64,000 nucleotides of DNA from Methanobrevibacter ruminantium (GTDB lineage: Archaea; Methanobacteriota; Methanobacteria; Methanobacteriales; Methanobacteriaceae). Position 1 is the first letter of the stretch. The number at the start of each line of letters is the position of its first letter. A program made the translations under genes and the position numbers. Positions 18,542-27,409 of this stretch are shown piece after piece. The notes beneath the pieces were generated by a model that saw only the letters and a list, made by a program, of their open reading frames with translations, was not told the DNA's origin and ran no database searches. Where the stretch lies: positions 1 through 64,000 of the forward strand of contig NZ_JAEDCO010000001.1 in assembly GCF_016294135.1 (NCBI RefSeq), in the 5' to 3' direction.

Positions 18542-20401
18542 TTAATTAATATCGTATTTTTGCAAGAGTAAAAGCTCTTCGGTAGATAATTTCTTACCGT
18601 TTTTGAATTTATCAAAGATACTTTCAGCTCTTTCTTTTTCTTCACGATTTTTCTTATTGTTAGAAGAACCACCAGATTTATCAGATCTGCGTTTTCTGTT
18701 TTTGTTGCTTCCTAACTTTTTATTGATAACATGAATTTCACTTAAAATCATTTTAAATTCTTCATGTTTTGCAGAAGCATTCTTTCTTGCTTGGATGAAT
18801 AACTTATGTGCTTCATCAGCAGCAGTTCTGATTTCATCAGTTTTTCTGAAGTAAGAAAGCATTTGTTCGTGAGCTTCTTGTGCTTGTTCTGAAAGTTCAA
18901 CTACTTTAGCGTGGTATTCTTCAGATTTCTTCTTGAGTTCAGCAGCTTCTTCTTTGACTTTATCGTCTTCTTTGATTTCTGCAAGTTCTTTTCTTAAATC
19001 ATTTGCATTTTTAACAAGTTGATTTTCCTTTTTGATGTCTAAAACTCTGGTTTCGATAATTTTATCAATCTTTTTGATTTCAGCTTCAATCCTGATTTTA
19101 TCTTTTTTACCAGAAGACCATTCAAGACTTTTAATTTCATCATTGACTTTATTACGTGCATTCTTGTTTTCTTCAACTTGCTTGTTGATTTCATTACGTT
19201 GATCTCTGAACTCAATAGCTTTAGCTAAGTTTTCTTTTAATTCAGAATTTAATTCATCACGTATTTTACGTTGTTCTTTAGCTTCCCTGTTAAATGCTTC
19301 TCTTTCATCTGCAACTTTAGCAATACGTTCTTCTCTTTCATCTTTTTGAACTCTTACACCTTCAATGGTGTCAGCTAAATCAAAATCAGGTTCTGGAAGA
19401 GCGTTTTTCTTTTTGGATTTTTTAGGTTTTGCCTCTTTAACAGGTTTTTCTTCAGCCACTTCTTCTTCAGCTTCAGGAGCCTCTTCCTCAGCAGCTTCCT
19501 CTTCAGCTTCTTCCTCATCTTCAGCAACTTCTTCTTCCACTACTTCTTCTTCAGCCTCTTCAGCTTCTTCCTCAGCAGTTTCTTCTTCAGCCACTTCTTC
19601 TTCAGCTTCTTCAACAACTTCTTCTGTTTCTTCGATTTCTTCAACTACTTCTTCAGTTGCATCTGCAACTTGTTCTTCTTGGTTTTCAACAACTACATCA
19701 GTAGTTTCAACTACTTCAGTTTCTACAGCAACTTCTTTATCCACGTCAGCATCTCCTTCAGTGTTTTCAGAGTTTAAATTAATGATGACATTTAAAACGT
19801 CAGTTAAATCACGGGTTTCTACAATAATATCCGCGTTTTCTTTTAAAGCAGGTTTTGCATTAAAAGCAATTCCGTATTTAGCAGATTCAATCATAGAGAT
19901 ATCATTTGCTCCATCACCAACAGCAACACATTCATCTAATGTGTAACCTTTTTCTTCTATGAGTTTGGATAGAACATCTAATTTTGAACCAGATACTAAT
20001 GGTCCAGTGACTTCACCAGTTAAGACCCCGTCTTCTTCAACTAATGAATTTGTGAATATGTTATCCACATCAAGTTTTCCCTTAATAGTATCGGCGATTA
20101 TATCAAAACTACCGCTAATAATAGCTACTTCAAAACCATTTTCCTTTAAAGTAGAGACGGTTTCTTTAGCTCCTTTCATTAGAGGCATTTCATTAGCTAA
20201 TGTCCTAATATCGTCAGTAGCAACTCCTTTGAGAAGCCCTACTCTTTTCTTAATGGATGTTTCGAAGTCAATATCACCTTGCATAGCCTGCTCAGTGATT
20301 GCTGCAATTTGATCTTCAATATTAATTAATTTTCCAATCTCGTCTATGCCCTCACCATCAATAATAACATTATCTAAGTCAAATACTACAAGTTTAATCA
20401 A
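18542..20401 (-). CDS. serB: Phosphoserine phosphatase SerB fused to an acidic linker and a basic coiled-coil domain
   Basis: Residues 1-210 form a HAD-type phosphoserine phosphatase with the catalytic VVFDLDNVIIDGEG (DxD), motif II IISGS, the lysine of SGSKLDVL and the metal site VGDGANDISMI. This part would make serine from phosphoserine. Residues about 215-335 are an acidic repeat of Glu, Ala and Val. Residues about 340-580 are a long charged coiled coil resembling archaeal coiled-coil proteins of the COG1340 type, and the tail is basic (KNRKRRSDKSGGSSNNKK). Methanobacteria have relatives with this build, but the job of the extension is unknown. Its start probably is the TTG at 20401, four bases behind GGTGAT; that signal overlaps the end of the TBP gene region, so the two are likely co-transcribed. 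Confidence 0.85.
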   Translation of the reverse strand: MIKLVVFDLDNVIIDGEGIDEIGKLINIEDQIAAITEQAMQGDIDFETSIKKRVGLLKGVATDDIRTLANEMPLMKGAKETVSTLKENGFEVAIISGSFDIIADTIKGKLDVDNIFTNSLVEEDGVLTGEVTGPLVSGSKLDVLSKLIEEKGYTLDECVAVGDGANDISMIESAKYGIAFNAKPALKENADIIVETRDLTDVLNVIINLNSENTEGDADVDKEVAVETEVVETTDVVVENQEEQVADATEEVVEEIEETEEVVEEAEEEVAEEETAEEEAEEAEEEVVEEEVAEDEEEAEEEAAEEEAPEAEEEVAEEKPVKEAKPKKSKKKNALPEPDFDLADTIEGVRVQKDEREERIAKVADEREAFNREAKEQRKIRDELNSELKENLAKAIEFRDQRNEINKQVEENKNARNKVNDEIKSLEWSSGKKDKIRIEAEIKKIDKIIETRVLDIKKENQLVKNANDLRKELAEIKEDDKVKEEAAELKKKSEEYHAKVVELSEQAQEAHEQMLSYFRKTDEIRTAADEAHKLFIQARKNASAKHEEFKMILSEIHVINKKLGSNKNRKRRSDKSGGSSNNKKNREEKERAESIFDKFKNGKKLSTEELLLLQKYDIN

Positions 20402-20413
20402 TAATATCACCAA

Positions 20414-20959
20414 TTATATTAAGTCCAATTCGCTAAGTCTAGCTTTTGCATTTTCTACACCTAACCTAGCGTCTTTTTTGGTTTTAGCTCCAGTACAAAC
20501 AACTTTTCCGGAACCGAATAATAATAATACAACTTTAGGATCAGATAAACGGTATACTAAACCAGGGAATTGTTCTGGTTCGTATTCAGTGTTTTCCAAT
20601 TCCAAAGCAACTGCTTCTAAATTTAAAGTAGATTGTAAATTTGCAGAAGCAACAATGTTTTGAATTTTAATATCAAACTCATGAGGAATCTCAGTATCAA
20701 TAGTTCTCATAAGATCGACAGTTTTTTTAATAGCTAATTTTGAATCATCGATTGATTTAGCACCAGTACATACAAGTTTACCGGAACTAAAAATTAAAGC
20801 AGCAGTTTTAGGATCTTGAAGTTTAAATACTAATCCTGGGAACTGTTCTCTGTTAAAATCGACACCTTCTAACGCTTTTGCCACTTCAGTAAGAACAATG
20901 TCTTTACCAATGCTTGCAGAAGCTACAATGTTTTCTATTTTTATATCAACATCGGTCAA
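20414..20959 (-). CDS. tbp: TATA-box-binding protein (TBP)
   Basis: The general transcription factor that binds the TATA box and recruits TFB and RNA polymerase. The 181-residue chain is a clear direct repeat: IKIENIVASASIG with EQFPGLVFKLQDPK and FSSGKLVCTGAKS in the first half, and IKIQNIVASANLQ with EQFPGLVYRLSDPK and FGSGKVVCTGAKT in the second. The start is a TTG at 20959 with GGAGGT ahead of it. It is followed immediately by the SerB-like gene (12-base gap). Confidence 0.98.
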   Translation of the reverse strand: MTDVDIKIENIVASASIGKDIVLTEVAKALEGVDFNREQFPGLVFKLQDPKTAALIFSSGKLVCTGAKSIDDSKLAIKKTVDLMRTIDTEIPHEFDIKIQNIVASANLQSTLNLEAVALELENTEYEPEQFPGLVYRLSDPKVVLLLFGSGKVVCTGAKTKKDARLGVENAKARLSELDLI

Positions 20960-21319
20960 TTTATTACCTCCAAAATTATTTAAAAAAAGTAAGTAAATAT
21001 TTTAAAAAATTAATATAATTTTAGTTTTGACAAATAAAGAAAATTGACAATAAAAATCAGTTAAAATTAATAATTTTTTTATTAAAATTTTTACTATTAA
21101 AATATATCATTTATATAGTATATAAAGTTAATGCTTATAAAGCATATAAATAGTAATACTTTTCCTATATAAAGTATTAATAAAAACTGAATAGGATTAT
21201 TTATAAGTGTATTTGAAACAAATATAAAAATTGAATTGAAAATTAAAAAATGTTTAAAAGCGGTTTAGAAAATTGCTTAGAAAAGAGTTTGAAAATATTA
21301 ATGATAGTGAGAAATTCAT
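20960..21319. promoter_or_regulatory. Divergent promoter region between tbp and the CYTH gene
   Basis: This 360-base region separates two divergent genes. It contains TATA-centred inverted repeats: ATGCTTATAAAGCAT at 21131-21145, and TAATACTTT (21154-21162) paired with AAAGTATTA (21171-21179) around CCTATAT. Several further TATA-like runs lie at 21100-21125. One or more of these should drive tbp leftwards and the CYTH gene rightwards. Whether the palindromes bind a regulator is not known. Confidence 0.45.
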
Positions 21320-21865
21320 ATGATAGAAGTAGAAGTGAAAGCAAAAATTAGAAGCTTTGATGAAATGAGAAAAAGGCTTGATGAGGTAAATGCCGTAAAG
21401 GTCAAAACCGAGCATCAGGAGGACAGGTATTTCAACAGCCCAGTCCGTGACTTTGCACAAACCGATGAGGCATTAAGAATCAGAGAAACAAAATCAGATG
21501 AAAAGCACAATCTGTTCATTACATACAAAGGACCTAAAATCGATGCAAAAAGCAAGACTCGAGAAGAGGTTGAAATGGGAATAGAAGATGCAGACAAAGC
21601 ATCTAAAATATTTGAGAATTTAGGCTTCAAGGAAGTGAGAACTGTTGTGAAGGACCGTGAATACTACAAATATGAAAACTATGAAATCAGCCTGGACAAT
21701 GTTCACGGACTTAAACCATATATGGAAATAGAAATAAGCCTAGAGGACAATTCAGACTATTCCAAAGCACAGGAAAGCATATTTGAACTCTTTGAAAAAT
21801 TAGGAATTACAGAGGGCTTCGAAAGAACTTCCTACTTGGAATTATTAGAGGAACTGGACAATTGA
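21320..21865 (+). CDS. cyaB: CYTH-domain phosphatase/cyclase (class IV adenylate cyclase-like)
   Basis: A 181-residue CYTH tunnel-fold protein. The N-terminal IEVEVKAKI gives the family ExExK motif, and later strands contribute further charged residues: EALRIRET, FITYKGPK, REEVEMGIE and YMEIEISLED. Relatives hydrolyse inorganic triphosphate or thiamine triphosphate, or act as class IV adenylate cyclases; the archaeal members are usually named CyaB without proof. It is the first rightward gene after the divergent promoter with tbp. I am sure of the fold, not of the substrate. Confidence 0.85.
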   Translation: MIEVEVKAKIRSFDEMRKRLDEVNAVKVKTEHQEDRYFNSPVRDFAQTDEALRIRETKSDEKHNLFITYKGPKIDAKSKTREEVEMGIEDADKASKIFENLGFKEVRTVVKDREYYKYENYEISLDNVHGLKPYMEIEISLEDNSDYSKAQESIFELFEKLGITEGFERTSYLELLEELDN

Positions 21866-22026
21866 ATTCCAATGCTTTGAAAAATTATAAAAAGGTTTAT
21901 AAAACAAAAATACATAACTTATTATATTAAATTTAAACTAAAGAAATTTAAGAATATTAAATTTAACAATATTAAAAAAACATAAAACTAACTAAAATAC
22001 AAAAGACATAAAGAGTTGATAAAAAA

Positions 22027-23205
22027 ATGCAATATTATACAAGTCCTTTCAACAAGGAAGAAGAATACAAATTCCCAAAGGATATTACTATTTATGATAC
22101 AACTTTAAGAGATGGAGAGCAAACTCCTGGAGTGTGCTTTTCACAGGAAGACAAATTGGAAATAGCTAGAAAGCTTGACCAATTAAGAATCCATCAGATT
22201 GAAGCAGGTTTCCCAATTGTTTCATCCAGAGAAGCATCTACTGTAAAAGCAATAGCTAACGAAGGATTGGATGCTGAAATCATCTGTTTAGCAAGAACCA
22301 AAAAAGGAGACATTGACAGAGCTCTTGACTGTGATGTGGATGGAATCATTACATTTATGGGAACTTCCGACATTCATTTGGAACATAAGATGCATATCAA
22401 AAGGCAAGAAGCATTGAACATCTGCATGAAATCAATTGAATATGCTAAAGACCATGGATTGTTTGTAGCATTTTCAGCAGAGGATGCAACAAGAACTGAC
22501 TTAGACTTCTTGAAAAGAGTTTACTCAAAAGCAGAAAGCTATGGTGCTGACAGAGTGCATATTGCAGATACCGTTGGAGCAATCACCCCACAAGGAATTA
22601 CCTTTTTAATTAAGGAACTTAGAAAAGTGACTGATGTTCAAATAGCTATGCACTGTCATAATGACTTTGGATTAGCTGTGATAAATTCAATTTATGGATT
22701 GCTTGCAGGAGGAAGTGCTGTTTCAACAACTGTTAACGGTATTGGAGAAAGAGCCGGAAACGCTTCCCTTGAAGAGCTAATCATGTCTTTAAAATTATTG
22801 TATGGTAAGGACTTAGGCTTCAAGACCAAATACATCCAAGAGTTATCTGAATTGGTATCCAAGAAAACCGGTTTGGAAATTCCATACAACAAAGCCATTG
22901 TAGGAAGAAACGTATTCAGACATGAATCCGGAATCCATGTGGATGCAGTAATCGAAGAGCCTCTTACCTACGAACCATATTTACCTGAACTCGTGGGTCA
23001 AAGAAGACAATTGGTTTTAGGAAAACATTCCGGTTGCAGAGCTGTTAAGGCAAAACTTGATGAATGTGGATTTAAAGTAACCAATGACCAACTTTGCCAA
23101 ATCGTGAAAAAGGTAAAGGAAAGCAGAGAAGAAGGAAAATACATTGATGACGATGTATTTAAAGACATTGTAAGAAGCATTGATTCAAATTATGTTGATT
23201 TATAA
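22027..23205 (+). CDS. aksA: Homocitrate synthase AksA (coenzyme B biosynthesis)
   Basis: A DRE-TIM metallolyase/condensing enzyme of 392 residues. The signature DTTLRDGEQTPGV is at residues about 28-40, the metal-binding MHCHNDFGLAV near 210-220, and GIGERAGNASLEE near 240. The protein would join acetyl-CoA to 2-oxoglutarate and its longer homologues to build 2-oxosuberate for coenzyme B. The length lacks the C-terminal LeuA regulatory domain, which argues against isopropylmalate synthase. The next gene is an AksD-type dehydratase, supporting the coenzyme B assignment. Citramalate synthase is a less likely alternative. Confidence 0.87.
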   Translation: MQYYTSPFNKEEEYKFPKDITIYDTTLRDGEQTPGVCFSQEDKLEIARKLDQLRIHQIEAGFPIVSSREASTVKAIANEGLDAEIICLARTKKGDIDRALDCDVDGIITFMGTSDIHLEHKMHIKRQEALNICMKSIEYAKDHGLFVAFSAEDATRTDLDFLKRVYSKAESYGADRVHIADTVGAITPQGITFLIKELRKVTDVQIAMHCHNDFGLAVINSIYGLLAGGSAVSTTVNGIGERAGNASLEELIMSLKLLYGKDLGFKTKYIQELSELVSKKTGLEIPYNKAIVGRNVFRHESGIHVDAVIEEPLTYEPYLPELVGQRRQLVLGKHSGCRAVKAKLDECGFKVTNDQLCQIVKKVKESREEGKYIDDDVFKDIVRSIDSNYVDL

Positions 23206-23492
23206 TATAATCAACATTATTCATTTTTTTATTTTTTAATCCCGAAATTCTATTTTAACTATTTTTTTAATTTAAATTTTATTTAAGCCACTTATCCCAT
23301 TTTTAAATTCTATCTTGATTTTAAACCCAATCTCATCCAACTTATTTTTCAAACCTATTAAAATTGAGATTAAATATAAATAAATTTATAAATCAATAGA
23401 TTAAATTATAAAAATAGATATAGAATTAAATTAATTAAAGATATTGATAAAATTTTAATTTAAAATATTGATAAATTTTTAGGAGATTAAAT

Positions 23493-24746
23493 TTGAATAT
23501 TTCAGAAAAAACATTATCCCAGAAAATAGGTCGTGAAGTAATTCCTGGAGAAATTATCGAAGTGGATGTTGATTTGGCAATGTCACATGATGGAACTTCA
23601 CCTCCTGCAATAAAAACCTTTGAAAAAATAAGCGATAAGGTGTGGGACAATGAAAAGATAGTCATTGTCTTTGACCATAATGTGCCTGCAAACACAATAG
23701 GATCTGCAGAGTTTCAAAAGGTAGCTAGAAACTTCATTAAAACTCAAGGAATTAAGAATCATTACATTCATGGAGAAGGAATCTGCCATCAGGTGCTTCC
23801 TGAAAAAGGCCATGTTGAGCCTGGAAAAATCATAGTTGGTGCAGACTCACATACATGTACCTATGGAGCATTCGGAGCATTTTCAACTGGAATGGGCGCT
23901 ACTGATTTGGCTATGGTATATGCCACTGGAAAAACATGGTTCATGGTTCCTGAATCATTCAAGATAGAAGTTGAAGGAAAATTGAATCCTGGCATCACTT
24001 CAAAGGACTTGATATTAAACATCATTGGAGAGATTGGAATAGCTGGAGCTACCTATAAGACTGCTGAATTCTGTGGAGAGACAATCGACAATTTGGATGT
24101 TGAAAGTAGAATGACCATGACAAACATGGCAATAGAAATGGGTGCCAAAAACGGAATTATGGAACCTAACCAGTCCACAATTGAATATGTTTGCGAAAGA
24201 ACCGGCAAGACAAAGGATCAATTGAATATCCTTAAATCCGATAAGGATTCAGTATACGAAAAGGAATTCCTATTTAATGTAGATGATATGGAAGCCCAAA
24301 TAGCTTGCCCTAATGATGTGGATAATGTGAAGCCATTATCACAAGTTGCTGGAACTCACATTGACCAAGGATTCATTGGTTCATGTACCAATGGAAGATT
24401 ATCCGACCTTGCACAAGCGGCAGCAGTGCTTGAAGGAAAGCAAGTCCATGATGATGTAAGATTAATCATCATCCCTGCATCAAGGGAAATATACCAAAAG
24501 GCAATGGATTTAGGATATATAAAGACATTCTTAGATGCTGGAGCTATGGTGTCCAACCCAGGTTGCGGACCATGTTTAGGTGGACATATGGGAGTGCTGT
24601 CTGAAGGTGAAACAAGCATTTCATCTACAAACAGAAACTTCAAAGGAAGAATGGGAGACCCTAATTCATCCGTATATTTAGCTAATGCAGGAGTGGTTGC
24701 TGCATCTGCAATTTCAGGATTTATAGAAAATCCAGATAACTTATAA
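23493..24746 (+). CDS. aksD: Homoaconitase large subunit AksD/HacA
   Basis: The catalytic subunit of an aconitase-family hydro-lyase that isomerises homocitrate to homoisocitrate in coenzyme B synthesis. The 417-residue chain has DHNVPANT, HGEGICHQVLPEKG, VGADSHTCTYGAFGAF, GSCTNGRLSDL and SNPGCGPCLGGHMG, which hold the three [4Fe-4S] cysteines. The start is TTG at 23493 with AGGAG eight bases upstream. The small subunit (AksE) is not in this window. LeuC is the closest alternative, but the neighbouring aksA favours AksD. The 287-base gap to aksA suggests its own promoter. Confidence 0.88.
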   Translation: MNISEKTLSQKIGREVIPGEIIEVDVDLAMSHDGTSPPAIKTFEKISDKVWDNEKIVIVFDHNVPANTIGSAEFQKVARNFIKTQGIKNHYIHGEGICHQVLPEKGHVEPGKIIVGADSHTCTYGAFGAFSTGMGATDLAMVYATGKTWFMVPESFKIEVEGKLNPGITSKDLILNIIGEIGIAGATYKTAEFCGETIDNLDVESRMTMTNMAIEMGAKNGIMEPNQSTIEYVCERTGKTKDQLNILKSDKDSVYEKEFLFNVDDMEAQIACPNDVDNVKPLSQVAGTHIDQGFIGSCTNGRLSDLAQAAAVLEGKQVHDDVRLIIIPASREIYQKAMDLGYIKTFLDAGAMVSNPGCGPCLGGHMGVLSEGETSISSTNRNFKGRMGDPNSSVYLANAGVVAASAISGFIENPDNL

Positions 24747-24807
24747 ATCCATAAGCTGAAACTTCATCAAATTTCTAAACCTTAATAAACAACACGGAGA
24801 ATAAATT

Positions 24808-25374
24808 ATGTCAAAACATAGTGACAATGACATCAATGTAAGATTGATTGAAAAGATCAATCAGGTTGAAGAGAAATACAATCAGAATTTTTCAAACACT
24901 CAGAAAATTCTAATGACTACTGATGGCTCAATTACAGCTATTTTAGATGTTTTATATGGAAAAATCGCTTTAAAAACATTAGAACAACATTTCGAAGAGG
25001 CAACTGAAGAAAGTGCCAAATTGGTAAATGTTGATGCTGGAGATGAAGTGAATTATAGGGAAATTGTAATGCATAAGGATGATTATCCTTTAATCTATGC
25101 TGTTTCTTACATTCCACTAAAAAGATTAAGCAAAGAAATGAGAGACGATTTGGTTAGGGCAGATATTCCTATTGGAAGAATCCTAAAAAAATACAATGCT
25201 GAAACCAGAAGAGAAATAAATGTTATACAGATAGAAAATGCAACTGACAAACTTAAAGAGCTATACAATACTGAAGAGGATTTCCTGACAAGAGACTACA
25301 CCATTATTATGAATGGTGAAATCCTAATGTGGATTAAGGAATTCTTCCCAATAAATTACTTTACTGAAATATAA
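24808..25374 (+). CDS. Chorismate-lyase-like protein (DUF98/Rv2949c-like)
   Basis: A 188-residue protein of the DUF98 family, related to mycobacterial chorismate pyruvate-lyase. In methanogens such enzymes can supply 4-hydroxybenzoate for methanopterin synthesis. The sequence includes QKILMTTDGSITAILDVLYG at the N terminus, VNYREIVMHKDD in the middle and SKEMRDDLVRADIPIGRIL, where the Arg and the PIG turn are family features. It has a CGGAGAA ribosome binding site and follows aksD by 61 bases, so the two may be co-transcribed. The biochemical role is taken from the family. Confidence 0.75.
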   Translation: MSKHSDNDINVRLIEKINQVEEKYNQNFSNTQKILMTTDGSITAILDVLYGKIALKTLEQHFEEATEESAKLVNVDAGDEVNYREIVMHKDDYPLIYAVSYIPLKRLSKEMRDDLVRADIPIGRILKKYNAETRREINVIQIENATDKLKELYNTEEDFLTRDYTIIMNGEILMWIKEFFPINYFTEI

Positions 25375-25544
25375 GTTATGCTGATATAAGGATGGTGGAA
25401 TATAGAGCATTAAAAATATAATTTAAGCCATGAATAGTTAACTAAATATGAAAAATAGATTTCAAATGCTCTATTTCACAAAATAAATATATTGAAAATG
25501 GTTAAAATAAAAACAATGAATTTAAGAGAAATTAGGTGGATGAT
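25375..25544 (+). promoter_or_regulatory. Intergenic region with a 10-bp inverted repeat upstream of fen1
   Basis: ATAGAGCATT at 25402-25411 and its exact reverse complement AATGCTCTAT at 25465-25474 are separated by 53 AT-rich bases. The pair could fold in the fen1 leader or mark an operator or small RNA. There is no run of T directly behind it, so a terminator is not the obvious reading. Confidence 0.35.
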
Positions 25545-26531
25545 ATGGGAGTAAAATTCAAGGACATAGTTTCCCCAGAGGAAATTAGTCTAAAAGATTT
25601 GGAAGGAAGAACCGTAGCAATTGACGCATACAACACAATTTACCAGTTTTTATCAGGAATTCGTCAAAGAGATGGAAGCCCATTGATGGATCAAAACGGC
25701 AATGTAACCTCCCATTTAAGTGGAATCCTCTATAGAACTGCATCAATAGTCGATAAAGGAATCAAACCTATCTATGTTTTTGATGGAGACAGTTCAGAGC
25801 ATAAGGCAAAAACCATCGAACAAAGAAAGGCCATTAAAGAAGAGGCTATGGAAAAATGGGAAGAGGCTAAAGCTGCAGGAAACATTGAAGAAGCAAGGAA
25901 ATTTGCTATAAGAACTTCCAGAATGTCTCCTTATATCCTTGAATCATCTAAAAAACTGCTTGATTATATGGGAATACCTTATGTGCAAGCTAAAGGAGAA
26001 GGGGAAGCTCAAGGAGCATATATGGTAGAGCAAGGAGATGCATGGGCTGTAGCTTCACAGGATTATGACTGTTTGCTATTCGGCGCTCCACGTATCATCA
26101 GAAATCTCACATTAAGTGGGGGATTGTCAAACCTTGAATATCTTGAACTTCAAAAGGTCTTGGAAGATATAGACTTGACAAGAGAACAGCTAATCGATGT
26201 GGCATTGATGGTAGGAACCGACTTCAACGAAGGAATCCATGGAATCGGTGCAAAAACAGGATTAAAATTAATCAGAAACAACACTTTAGAAGACATTTTA
26301 GTTCAAAAGGGAATCACAGAAGTGAATGTTGAACCAGATGAACTAAGAGACATCTTCTTAAAGCATGATGTGAACACAGATTATGAAATCAAGTTCAAAA
26401 GTGCGAAAAAGGACAAGCTTGTTGAATTCATGTGTGAAGAGCATGGATTTTCCGAAAGCAGAGTCCTGAATGTTACAGAAAAATTGAAAAAATTAAGTTC
26501 AACACAAAAAAGTTTAGAGGATTGGTTCTAA
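25545..26531 (+). CDS. fen: Flap endonuclease 1
   Basis: A structure-specific nuclease that removes 5' flaps in Okazaki fragment maturation and repair. The 328-residue protein has the N domain starting GVKFKDIV, the IAIDAYNTIYQF-type metal ligands, YVFDGDSSEHK, and the I domain with KGEGEAQGAYM and SQDYDCLLFG. A helix-hairpin-helix follows GTDFNEGIHGIGAKTGL. The last eight residues, QKSLEDWF, are a PCNA-interacting PIP box. The frame opens at a GTG at 25536, but the ATG at 25545 is better spaced from GGTGG. Confidence 0.97.
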   Translation: MGVKFKDIVSPEEISLKDLEGRTVAIDAYNTIYQFLSGIRQRDGSPLMDQNGNVTSHLSGILYRTASIVDKGIKPIYVFDGDSSEHKAKTIEQRKAIKEEAMEKWEEAKAAGNIEEARKFAIRTSRMSPYILESSKKLLDYMGIPYVQAKGEGEAQGAYMVEQGDAWAVASQDYDCLLFGAPRIIRNLTLSGGLSNLEYLELQKVLEDIDLTREQLIDVALMVGTDFNEGIHGIGAKTGLKLIRNNTLEDILVQKGITEVNVEPDELRDIFLKHDVNTDYEIKFKSAKKDKLVEFMCEEHGFSESRVLNVTEKLKKLSSTQKSLEDWF

Positions 26532-26623
26532 AACCAATCTTATCTATTTATTTGCTATTTTTATAAAAGTTGAATCGATTAAACTTTGAATTTGAAATAA
26601 ATTGAATTTAAAAAAAGCTATTT

Positions 26624-27289
26624 TTAATAACGTGGGAAATCCAAGCCATAAATTATTTTTACATACTTTAATGCAAGATCCGCTTGTTTTTTATAATCCT
26701 TCAACACTCTTTTCTCAAAGTCATCCCTATTCTTGCTGAGTGTAATCAACCTTAAAAATGACATGTATTCTTGAACTGAAGCATCATAATCATAATCATA
26801 TTTTTCAAATAGCTCATCATCACTAAGCTTTAAGTCTTCACCTCTGAATGAAGGAAATTCCAAAGTTTGACAAATATTTTCCTTAGTGAAATGCTTTCTT
26901 CTTATCAAAGGGGAAACAGAACTGCATAAGACATATTGGCTGCAATCGATCAATGGAGGAATTCCGTCCTTATCAAGTCTTTCCAAGCTTGTTAATCTAT
27001 CAAAATGCTTAATATTGTAGGAGTGAAGTTCTGTATAAAAATCAGGATTATAATAATCAATCAAATCCAATATCTTCTTTCCTTGCTCAGACTCGTAAAA
27101 TTCCCTATGAATTGTGGAAACATATGGAGTCTTGTCGAAATTATAGATATAAATCTGTCCGCTTGAGAAATCATCATTGGATAAAAGCTTAATCAAAGGC
27201 AATACATCCTTACCTTCATCGCCATGAACTCCTCCAATAAATAATTTTGTAGGCCCTTCTCCATTATCAATATAGCGAAAATAAGACAT
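26624..27289 (-). CDS. DUF2119 family protein, succinylglutamate desuccinylase-like
   Basis: A 221-residue cytoplasmic protein of an archaeal family of unknown function. Near the N terminus FIGGVHGDEGKDVLPLI has the HGxE zinc-binding pattern of the M14/aspartoacylase fold, and YTELHSYNIKHFDR supplies the later histidine; QTLEFPSFRG may hold the catalytic glutamate. Together these suggest a zinc amidohydrolase or deacylase. The substrate is unknown. It is convergent with fen1 and alone on its strand. Confidence 0.78.
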   Translation of the reverse strand: MSYFRYIDNGEGPTKLFIGGVHGDEGKDVLPLIKLLSNDDFSSGQIYIYNFDKTPYVSTIHREFYESEQGKKILDLIDYYNPDFYTELHSYNIKHFDRLTSLERLDKDGIPPLIDCSQYVLCSSVSPLIRRKHFTKENICQTLEFPSFRGEDLKLSDDELFEKYDYDYDASVQEYMSFLRLITLSKNRDDFEKRVLKDYKKQADLALKYVKIIYGLDFPRY

Positions 27290-27409
27290 GATATCAGTCC
27301 AATAGTTAAATAGAAAATGAAATATAAAAAATTAAAAAAAATTAAATTAAAGTAAATAAAGATTTAAAAAAATAATTTATTTAAAAATAAAATAAAAGAT
27401 TAAAGAGAA

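Noticed and set aside
19365..19946. A 193-codon Ser/Ala/Thr-rich open frame on the plus strand
   Set aside because: It is the mirror image of the acidic repeat in the SerB-like gene and shows no independent coding signs.
23493..24746. LeuC (isopropylmalate dehydratase) instead of AksD
   Set aside because: The family cannot be separated by motifs alone, but the adjacent aksA gene and absence of leu genes favour the coenzyme B enzyme; kept as an alternative.
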